Made by a program: the position numbers and the translations under genes | Origin: Nocardia asteroides | Lineage (GTDB): Bacteria > Actinomycetota > Actinomycetes > Mycobacteriales > Mycobacteriaceae | Assembly (NCBI RefSeq): GCF_021183625.1 | Contig: NZ_CP089214.1 | Coordinates: 5,704,001-5,768,000 of the forward strand | Length of the DNA: 64,000 bases | Direction: 5' to 3' | Part shown: in pieces, positions 58,215 through 64,000 of the stretch | Layout of the letters: each line of letters begins with the position of its first letter | Numbering within the stretch: the stretch's first letter is position 1 | The notes under the pieces: model-generated | Seen by the model: the letters and a program-made list of their open reading frames with translations, nothing else | Told to the model about the DNA's origin: nothing | Database searches by the model: none

Positions 58215-59009
58215 TCAGCGGTTCCCGCGCACCGAACTCAACCAGCGGCCGGGGGTGAACCCCTTCGGCGCGCCGGGAACCGGCGGATTGCGATCCAGGT
58301 ACGCCACCGCGGCCACCATGGCGGCGACGGCCAGCGTGATACCGCCCATGATCCCGGCCCAGCCGGCGAACGAGCGGGTGTTCGGGTCGGCGTAGCTCAC
58401 CTCGGCGCGCAGCGTGGAGACGTCACCGGCGGGCAGCTTCCAGGAGACCACGTCGTCGCCCTCGCGATTGCCGTTGGTCTTGGCGACCCTGGCCGGAAAG
58501 GCGACGGTGAACTGCACGTCGGAGCCGTGCGGCGGCAGCGTCTTGAGGTCGACCCGGCCGAGCAGGCTGACCAGGTCGCCGGTCCGGGTGAACTGCAGCT
58601 GGAACATGCCCTGGGTCTGCTCGGAGAGCCCGGAGAGCTGCTGCACCTCGCCGAACGAGAGATCGTCGAAGAACACCTGGCTGCCGACGTACCCGTCCTG
58701 GGTGTACGGCTCGACCCGGAGCTTGCCCGCGAGCGTTTCCGGCGCGGTGAGCTGCGGGCCCTTGTCGCCCGGCTCGACCGGGACGACCGCGGCCACGATC
58801 CGCCCGGAGACCCGGTCGTTGGAGGAGACGCCCATCGAGACCTGCGCGCGCAGGCAGCCCGCCAGCGCCGGGACCAGCAGGGTGGCCAGCAGCAGGGCGC
58901 CGATCACCCGGGTCCGGGCGACCCGGGAGCGGAGGACGGCGCGGAACCCGCGCGGGGGCTCCGGGCGGGCCGGAGCGACGGGCACGTCGGAGCGGGGACT
59001 CGGTTGCAC
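58215..59009 (-). CDS. lppM: LppM-family lipoprotein
   Basis: Lipoprotein of 264 residues equivalent to mycobacterial LppM, which affects phagosome behaviour of M. tuberculosis. An N-terminal basic stretch precedes a signal ending in LVPALAGC (Cys52). The mature domain (LRAQVSMGVSSNDRVSGRIVAAVVPVEPGDKGP) is a beta-rich lipid-binding-like fold, and a membrane helix at about 220-242 plus a short cytoplasmic tail follow, as in the family. Position next to a GNAT gene and upstream of the mraZ region matches mycobacteria, except for inserted carotenoid genes. Confidence 0.9.
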   Translation of the reverse strand: MQPSPRSDVPVAPARPEPPRGFRAVLRSRVARTRVIGALLLATLLVPALAGCLRAQVSMGVSSNDRVSGRIVAAVVPVEPGDKGPQLTAPETLAGKLRVEPYTQDGYVGSQVFFDDLSFGEVQQLSGLSEQTQGMFQLQFTRTGDLVSLLGRVDLKTLPPHGSDVQFTVAFPARVAKTNGNREGDDVVSWKLPAGDVSTLRAEVSYADPNTRSFAGWAGIMGGITLAVAAMVAAVAYLDRNPPVPGAPKGFTPGRWLSSVRGNR

Positions 59010-59035
59010 GGCTCACATCGTGCCAGGCGCGCCGC

Positions 59036-59875
59036 TCAGGACGCGAAGCGACGGGCGGCCCGATCGCGCGCGAATTCCCGCACCCCGCGGACCAGCAGCG
59101 GAACACCGAGCAGCCCCATGCCGAGCAACCCGTACCCCGCGGACCACGGCAGCCCGAGAAACGCCAGGTGCGCGAGGGCCGAGCCGAGCCAGGTCCAGAG
59201 GAAGACCGCCACCGGCACCGCGGGCCCGGCGCCCGCGGCGTCCCGGCCGCGCTTCGCGCGGCGCTCGGACGCGGTCATGAGCGCGCCCATGAGCAGTGCC
59301 ACCAGGAACCAGCCGAGGTAGTTGGTGAGCGGGATGGCGGGCAGCCCCGGCAGCCCGGCGTCGGTGACGCACCAGCTCCACTGGCCGTCGCCGACCATCT
59401 GCGGGTCGAGGAAGAGGTCCCAGCCGACGGCGCCCGCGGCGGTGAGCGGGATGCGGGCGAGCGGGGTCCGGCAGAGCAGCCCGGCCACCACCCAGACCGG
59501 GTAGATGCCGCCGGTCCAGGCCAGCGGGACGGCGAGCGGCACATCGGCCAGCGCGGGCGTCAGCTTGCCGACGGCGTAGCCGTAGCAGCCGAACGGGTAG
59601 CCGGTCGCGGTGCCGATCAGCTCGGAGAGCAGCCCGATCCCGGAGAGGATCGCCAGCGTGCGCAGCCCGTAGGCCGCGCCGAGCGCGGCCGCCGCGTGCG
59701 CCAGCGCGGTGCAGGCGAGCAGCACGACGACCAGCGTGGTGACCCGGTCGCGTGCGGTGCCGTCGGTGAGCGGGTAGGCGATCTGGGCCAGCACCAGCAG
59801 GAGCGCCAGCACCGCCGCCACCGGCGCGCCCTGCGCCGGCCGCAGGTTCACGCCGCGCCCGCCATCACTCCGCAT
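59036..59875 (-). CDS. cruF: Carotenoid biosynthesis protein (CruF-like)
   Basis: Polytopic membrane protein of 279 residues, about seven helices, of the CruF/bisanhydrobacterioruberin-hydratase family (carotenoid 1,2-hydratase type). Typical blocks: LLSELIGTATGYPFGCYGY, GWDLFLDPQMVGDGQWSWC, IPLTNYLGWFLVALLMGALM. ATG 59875 is the first start that keeps a short hydrophilic N-terminus; the upstream gene ends 23 bp earlier. Together with the CrtO-like oxidoreductase and the GT2 it suggests synthesis of a hydroxylated, glycosylated carotenoid. Confidence 0.85.
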   Translation of the reverse strand: MRSDGGRGVNLRPAQGAPVAAVLALLLVLAQIAYPLTDGTARDRVTTLVVVLLACTALAHAAAALGAAYGLRTLAILSGIGLLSELIGTATGYPFGCYGYAVGKLTPALADVPLAVPLAWTGGIYPVWVVAGLLCRTPLARIPLTAAGAVGWDLFLDPQMVGDGQWSWCVTDAGLPGLPAIPLTNYLGWFLVALLMGALMTASERRAKRGRDAAGAGPAVPVAVFLWTWLGSALAHLAFLGLPWSAGYGLLGMGLLGVPLLVRGVREFARDRAARRFAS

Positions 59876-59898
59876 CGAACGTCCGGTGTGCTCCGACC

Positions 59899-61467
59899 TC
59901 ACCGCCGCTTGCCCCGCGCCAACCGGCGCAGCGGCCCGCCCCGGCCGAGCACCGCCTGCGCGGTCCGCCGCCCGGCGGCACCGGAGACCCCGCCGCCCGG
60001 GTGCGTGGAGGCGCCGGTGAGATACAGCCCGGGCGCGCCGGGCACGGTGCCCTTCGCCAGCTCGGGCAGCGGCCGCCACATCATCATCTGGTCCAGCGAC
60101 ATCTCCACGTGCATGACGTTCCCGCCGCGCAGCCCGAGCTCGCGCTCCAGGTCGAGCGGGGTCTGGGTGTAGCGGTGCTCGATCGTCTCCGCGAACCCGG
60201 GGGCGAACCCGTCGAGCTCGGCGATGATCCGATCCGCCTCGCGCTCCCCGGCCGAATCCCAGTCGCCGTCGGCGAGCCGGTACGGGTGCCACTGCGCCCA
60301 GAGCGAGAGCTGGTGCCGCTCCGGGGGCGCGATCGTCGGGTCGAGCGCGCTGAAGCTCATGGCGAGCACCACCGGCCGCGGCGGCAGCTGCCCGGCCAGC
60401 GCGGCACCGTGCGCGCCCCAGAGCGCGCGCCGGTCGCGGACGAGCAGCTGCAGCCCGGTCGCCGAGTCGGCCTGCTCCGCGCCGGGGTAGCGGGGCAGCG
60501 CGGTGGTCCCGAGCCGGACCACCATGCCGATGCCGGGCCCGACCCGGATCCGCCGCCGCCAGTCGGCCAGCGGCGCGGCGTCGAACCCGCCCGCGCCGAG
60601 CAACTCGAGCGTCTCCAGCACGTGCGCCCCGGCGACGACCGTGCCCGCCCGCAGCACCTGCCCGGACTCGGTGCGCAGCTCCCAGCCGTCCCCGTCCCCG
60701 CGCAGCGCGGCGACCGCGTCACCGGTGCGCAGCTCGCCGCCGTCGGCGCGCAGCCGGGCGGCGAGCGCGGCGGTGAGCGCCCCGCTGCCGCCGACCGCGC
60801 GCCCCGGCGGCAGCGTGTGCATGAGCGCGGCGAAGCCGATCATCGGCGCGGTTCCCGGCTCCGACATGGGCGGCCCGGACTGCGCCCCGAACCAGGCGAG
60901 CGCGGCGCGCAGCCGCTCGCTCTCGAAGGTCGCGTCCAGCAGCGCGTCCCCGGACTGCAGGAACTCCCTCGACAGCGCGGCGCCGCCGTCCGGCGCGCTG
61001 AGCCCCCAGAAGGCGCGGGCCAGCTTGCCGCCGGTGGGCGGCACGCCGAAGGCCCGCATGACCCGGGCGCTACGCGGCCCCCACACCCCGACGAAGCGGC
61101 GGTAGGCGTCGGCGTCGCGCGCGCCGCAGGCCGCCTCGATGCTCGCGCAGGTGCGCTCCAGGTCGCGGGCGAAGATCAGCGGCGGCTCGCCGGGCACGAA
61201 GGCCCACGGGTCGCAGTCGACGTAGCGCAGCCCGAACCGGTCCAGCTCGAGCTCCTCGACGATCCCGGTGTGCCGCACCATGAGGTGCGCCGACGAGCCG
61301 CGGTCCACCGCGTACCCGGGGAACCGCTCCACCGTGGAGACGGCGCCGCCGATCACCTCGTCGCGCTCGAGCACCACCACCCGCTCCCCGGCGCGGGCCA
61401 GGTAGCAGGCGGCGACGAGGGCGTTGTGGCCGGAGCCGACGACGGCGACGTCGCAGGCGGCGCTCAC
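59899..61467 (-). CDS. CrtI/CrtO-like FAD oxidoreductase
   Basis: A 522-residue FAD/NAD(P)-binding oxidoreductase of the phytoene desaturase superfamily, closer to the CrtO/PYROXD2 branch. Dinucleotide fold: DVAVVGSGHNALVAACYLARAGERVVVLE; second block VIGGAVSTVERFPGYAVDRGSSAH; C-terminal FAD motif GLYLTGASTHPGGGVSGAAGRRTA. It may ketolate or further desaturate carotenoids, or oxidise another isoprenoid. GTG start overlaps the stop of the GNAT gene (GTGA). This is the second CrtI-like protein in the window. Confidence 0.82.
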   Translation of the reverse strand: MSAACDVAVVGSGHNALVAACYLARAGERVVVLERDEVIGGAVSTVERFPGYAVDRGSSAHLMVRHTGIVEELELDRFGLRYVDCDPWAFVPGEPPLIFARDLERTCASIEAACGARDADAYRRFVGVWGPRSARVMRAFGVPPTGGKLARAFWGLSAPDGGAALSREFLQSGDALLDATFESERLRAALAWFGAQSGPPMSEPGTAPMIGFAALMHTLPPGRAVGGSGALTAALAARLRADGGELRTGDAVAALRGDGDGWELRTESGQVLRAGTVVAGAHVLETLELLGAGGFDAAPLADWRRRIRVGPGIGMVVRLGTTALPRYPGAEQADSATGLQLLVRDRRALWGAHGAALAGQLPPRPVVLAMSFSALDPTIAPPERHQLSLWAQWHPYRLADGDWDSAGEREADRIIAELDGFAPGFAETIEHRYTQTPLDLERELGLRGGNVMHVEMSLDQMMMWRPLPELAKGTVPGAPGLYLTGASTHPGGGVSGAAGRRTAQAVLGRGGPLRRLARGKRR

Positions 61468-62075
61468 AGCGGCAGCGAGCGGCCGAGCACCGCGAACGGC
61501 CGGTTGTCGCCGGCGAAGACGAAGTGCCTGATCACATCGGAGAAGCCGGTGCGCCGGTAGAGCCGCCAGGCGCGGTTGTCCTCGGCCGCGACCTCGGGGG
61601 TGGAGAGCAGCACCGAGCGCTCCGGCCGGTCCTGCAGCAGCCGGGTGAGCAGCGTCGCGCCCAGCCCGCGCCCCTGCGCGGCCGGGTGCACGTGCAGCTC
61701 GGTGAGCTCGAAGTAGTCGGTGAGCAGGTCCCTGGTGGCGGGCTCGGTCCAGCCGCAGCGCCGCATCCCGGCGTGCACCTGCTGGTGCCACCACTGGTGC
61801 GGCGCGCCCCGGTAGCCGTAGGCGACGGCGAGGATCGGCGCGGAGCCGAGGTCGACCCGGCCGTACTCGTCCGGCTGCACCGCGGCGACGGCGCGCCAGC
61901 CCGGCCGGGTGGTGTGCTCGGTCCACATCGGGGCGCGGTGGTTCTCGGTGCCGCGCGGGTAGGCCATGGCCGCGACGTAGACGCCGAGTGCGTCGGGCAG
62001 CCGGGCGCGCAGGGCCGGGACCGAGAGGTCGACGATGGTCGGCGCTGGCAGGTGATCGGTGGTGGCGGCGCTCAT
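61464..62075 (-). CDS. GNAT-family N-acetyltransferase (Rv2170-like)
   Basis: A 203-residue acetyltransferase. The acetyl-CoA signature is LTELHVHPAAQGRGLGATLLTRLL (motif A, V-x-P-x-x-QGRGLG), followed by NRAWRLYRRTGFSDVIRHF. The Rv2170 group acetylates isocitrate dehydrogenase or related lysines in mycobacteria according to reports; I would treat the substrate here as open. ATG 62075 has GGAAGAC upstream. First gene of the GNAT-crtO-cruF-lppM-GT2-DUF6188 operon. Confidence 0.85.
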   Translation of the reverse strand: MSAATTDHLPAPTIVDLSVPALRARLPDALGVYVAAMAYPRGTENHRAPMWTEHTTRPGWRAVAAVQPDEYGRVDLGSAPILAVAYGYRGAPHQWWHQQVHAGMRRCGWTEPATRDLLTDYFELTELHVHPAAQGRGLGATLLTRLLQDRPERSVLLSTPEVAAEDNRAWRLYRRTGFSDVIRHFVFAGDNRPFAVLGRSLPL

Positions 62076-62274
62076 GTCTTCCGTCGGTCGGGGGCGGCCG
62101 ACGGACCTGCGCCTGCCCGCGGGATCGCGGATCCGGTCGACATGTCGGTGGCTCGCTCTATAGTCGGTGGCAATGGAATTGTTCGAATGCCTGTTCGATC
62201 TGCTGTCCATCCGGGCTGCTGCTCAGCCCCTGTCAGCACGATAGTCCAGGTGCGCGACTGTGGAGGGACCGCTG

Positions 62275-62778
62275 ATGTCCGACGGCAATCGAACCGCCTC
62301 CGGCATGGGTGCTTCGGCCAGGGCCCGGGCCGGGATGGGGCCGCCCACCGGTGATTCGTCCGCGCGGCGCGGCCGGGCGGGCAGCCTGCTGCGGAAGGCC
62401 GACGGCCTGCTCATGGCCGCGGCGGGCGAGCCGGACCCGAGGGAGTGCTTCCGCACCGCCTACCTGGCCGCGCTGCGTGGCGCGGGCGCGGTACTCGCTT
62501 ACACCGGCGCCGACACCGCGCCGCGGGCCCGCTCCCGCAATGCCTGGGTGCTGCTGCAGCGCGCCGCCCCCGAGTTCGTCATGTGGGCCGATTACTTCAG
62601 CGCGCACTCCGAACTGCGGGCCGCACTCGAGGCCGGGCTCGACCGCGAGATCGGCAGGCAGGAGGCGGTCGAGTTCCATTCCCGGGTCGGCGCCTTCCTG
62701 CACGACGTGGAAGATCTGCTGGCCAGCGCGGCCCGGCTGCGCCCCGCTCCGGGCTGGACCGGGGGAATGTCGGCCTGA
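62275..62778 (+). CDS. SAV_6107-like HEPN-domain protein
   Basis: A 167-residue mostly helical protein. After a flexible, Gly/Arg-rich N-terminus the region from about 40 to 155 (LLRKADGLLMAAAGEPDPRECFRTAYLAALRGAGAVLAY; EFHSRVGAFLHDVEDLLASAARL) matches the actinobacterial SAV_6107 family of HEPN-type domains. No RNase RX4-6H motif is evident, so catalytic activity is doubtful. The ATG at 62275 has GGAGGG upstream. It is divergent from the GNAT operon and lies near mraZ, a position conserved in related genomes. Confidence 0.8.
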   Translation: MSDGNRTASGMGASARARAGMGPPTGDSSARRGRAGSLLRKADGLLMAAAGEPDPRECFRTAYLAALRGAGAVLAYTGADTAPRARSRNAWVLLQRAAPEFVMWADYFSAHSELRAALEAGLDREIGRQEAVEFHSRVGAFLHDVEDLLASAARLRPAPGWTGGMSA

Positions 62779-62945
62779 CCCGCCGCGGTGGTTGTGGCCG
62801 ACACCCTGTGGTTATGGCCGAGTAGGTGGTACGCCCCTGATCGAACTCGTATCATGGGTAGCGGACAGCCGCCAAGGTCGGCTATCTGTCGCCTACGCAC
62901 CGTCCGGGTAGGCGACCGCCACGCCCTAGTGCCGGGGGAGGTACC

Positions 62946-63371
62946 GTGCCACTCTCCGAGCACGAGCAGCGCATGCTCGAACAGATCGAGAGCGCGCTCT
63001 ATGCTGAGGATCCGAAATTCGCGTCGTCCGTCCGCGGCGGGCGCCTCCGCACAACGACGAGCCGCCGCAGACTGCAGGCCGGAGCGCTCTTCGTGCTCGG
63101 GCTCGTCCTGCTGATCGCCGGCATCGCCATTCCGGTCCGGCCGGGCGGGTTCCCCGTCATCAGCCTGGTCGGTTTCATCGTCATGTTCGGCGCGGGTGTC
63201 CTGCTGCTGGTCGGGGGCTCCCGGGCGGCAGCGCGGGCCGAGGGAACGGAGGCGGGCGGCGGTGCCGCCGGTGGCCGCGCCCAGCCCCGCGGCGGTCGGC
63301 AGCAGCGCCGCTCCGGCGGCTTCTCCGAGCGCATGGAGGACCGCTTCCGCAAGCGCTTCGAACAGGACTGA
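62946..63371 (+). CDS. DUF3040 membrane protein
   Basis: A 141-residue membrane protein present in most actinobacteria near mraZ. It begins with the family signature MPLSEHEQRMLEQIESALYAEDPKFA, followed by two helices (about 44-62 and 69-90), and ends with a basic, Gly-rich cytoplasmic tail. Unknown function; the position suggests a link to cell division or envelope. GTG start with GGGGGAGG upstream. A very strong hairpin follows 27 bp after its stop. Confidence 0.9.
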   Translation: MPLSEHEQRMLEQIESALYAEDPKFASSVRGGRLRTTTSRRRLQAGALFVLGLVLLIAGIAIPVRPGGFPVISLVGFIVMFGAGVLLLVGGSRAAARAEGTEAGGGAAGGRAQPRGGRQQRRSGGFSERMEDRFRKRFEQD

Positions 63372-63398
63372 CGCTCCGCCCCTCCGCGCACATCGAAC

Positions 63399-63444
63399 GA
63401 TGACGGCGGCGCCGCACCCCCCGGGTTGCGGCGCCGCCGTCATC
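63399..63444 (+). terminator. Hairpin terminator after DUF3040 gene
   Basis: 18-bp perfect stem (gatgacggcggcgccgca and its complement) with a 10-base loop, the longest perfect stem noticed in the window. It isolates the dcw cluster starting at mraZ. Confidence 0.88.
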
Positions 63445-63735
63445 GACGTGTCCGCGGCGCGCCGACATTTGCCGCCTGATCCGGAGCGCCCCCGGCCTGC
63501 CCCGCGCGCCATCTCCCACTCCGCTCCACGGGCCGCCCCACCCGTCCCCACCGGCGCGCCCGGCGATCTTCGCAACCCTCGCACCAGGGCGTTTGCTGAG
63601 CGTTTCCCGGCCATAGCCGAAAGGAATCGCCGGGCCGGGTCGAACACGTATTGCACCCCCCACTCCGGTGATAGCTGGAGTGACCTGCGCGAACCGTTTT
63701 CCGGGGAGCCAGATCACCTCCGGTTTCGATTGAAA
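63445..63735. other. Intergenic region upstream of mraZ
   Basis: Part of the 438-bp gap between the DUF3040 gene and mraZ. After the terminator no reading frame with convincing codon use is seen; the right part is AT-richer (cgaaccgttttccgg and gtttcgattgaaag) and probably holds the mraZ promoter. Confidence 0.5.
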
Positions 63736-63760
63736 GTGGGGGAAAGTGGGGTAATGTGGA
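63736..63760 (+). promoter_or_regulatory. MraZ-binding box (three direct repeats)
   Basis: GTGGG at 63736, GTGGG at 63746 and GTGGA at 63756, exactly 10 bp apart, 50 bp upstream of mraZ. This is the known pattern (TGGGN boxes one helical turn apart) that MraZ uses to repress its own operon. Confidence 0.85.
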
Positions 63761-63809
63761 GCGCGCACTACAGGAGGCCATCCGGTTGCTTCGGTAGGGA
63801 GGTGTCGAA

Positions 63810-64000
63810 GTGTTCTTCGGTACCTACACCCCGCGGCTGGACGACAAGGGGCGACTCACGTTGCCCGCGAAATTTCGAGACGATCTGGCGGGAGGGTTGA
63901 TGGTCACGAAGGGTCAGGACCACAGCCTTGCCGTCTATCCGCGGGAGGCGTTCGCGGAACTCGCGCAGCGCGCCGCGGCGGCGTCCCGCACCGATCCGCA
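63810..64000 (+). CDS. mraZ: Transcriptional regulator MraZ (partial)
   Basis: First gene of the dcw (division and cell wall) cluster; MraZ is an AbrB-like ring-forming repressor of that operon. Only about 63 residues are in the window; the gene runs off the right end. FFGTYTPRLDDKGRLTLPAKFR is the family signature, and DDLAGGLMVTKGQDHSLAVYP follows. GTG start at 63810 with GGGAGG 7 bases upstream. Its binding box lies just upstream. Confidence 0.95.
   Translation, partial: MFFGTYTPRLDDKGRLTLPAKFRDDLAGGLMVTKGQDHSLAVYPREAFAELAQRAAAASRTDP

Overview
The window reads as chromosome of a high-GC, mycolic-acid-type actinobacterium, most likely Nocardia or a close relative. Gene order follows a backbone known from Mycobacterium tuberculosis (roughly Rv2166c to Rv2207): cobT/cobU, HesB-type ErpA, adoK, asnB, ctaC-ctaF, plsC, an ArsA-like ATPase with SRPBCC proteins, pimB, two NlpC/P60 hydrolases, trpD, ctaE-qcrC-qcrA-qcrB, RNase AS, aroG, pknL and its DNA-binding partner, mptA, an idsA-type prenyl synthase, a metF-like reductase, lppM and mraZ. 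Family assignments come from reading motifs and from memory; no database search was run.

Layout. 1-9.6 kb: cobalamin genes, a GlxA-type regulator, a DUF3043 membrane protein, ErpA, adenosine kinase, a broken AAA ATPase gene, asnB and two cytochrome oxidase subunits. 9.6-20.9 kb: a minus-strand block for envelope and lipid work (FAD oxidase, Spo0M-like protein, acyltransferase, ROK kinase, ArsA-like ATPase, SRPBCC proteins, PimB, metallopeptidase, two NlpC/P60 peptidases). 21.3-29.6 kb: exonuclease/GIY-YIG fusion, trpD, and ctaE-qcrCAB, which with ctaC/ctaF encode most of the bc1-aa3 respiratory supercomplex (ctaD is not here). 29.7-34.1 kb: RNase AS, aroG, and PknL divergent from its partner. 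34.2-36.5 kb: a small accessory island of WhiJ-like type that looks partly decayed. 36.6-42.8 kb: mptA, a carotenoid desaturase, an unknown acidic repeat protein, a prenyl diphosphate synthase and MetF. 42.9-55.7 kb: an eleven-gene, almost gap-free minus-strand cluster with two ABC importers, three luciferase-like flavin monooxygenases and a DUF1684 protein. 55.9-64 kb: a secreted protein, a second carotenoid/LppM operon, a HEPN-like protein, DUF3040, and the start of mraZ, which opens the dcw cell-division cluster.

How the genes work together. The 42.9-55.7 kb cluster is the best candidate for an undescribed system. An amino-acid-type importer and an oligopeptide/nickel-type importer feed three flavin monooxygenases and a DUF1684 protein, all translationally coupled. 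This resembles sulfur-scavenging operons such as Bacillus ytm/yxe, but the combination is different and no flavin reductase is encoded. The same cluster carries a dispersed repeat translated as a protein tail in three genes, and a five-codon upstream ORF at its head.

Other notable points are three genes whose best-supported starts are CTG, an amber stop splitting an XRE-DUF5753 regulator, an internally deleted AAA ATPase, and a 19-bp element (17 of 19 identical) in front of both NlpC/P60 genes. No rRNA, tRNA, CRISPR array, insertion sequence or integrase was seen.
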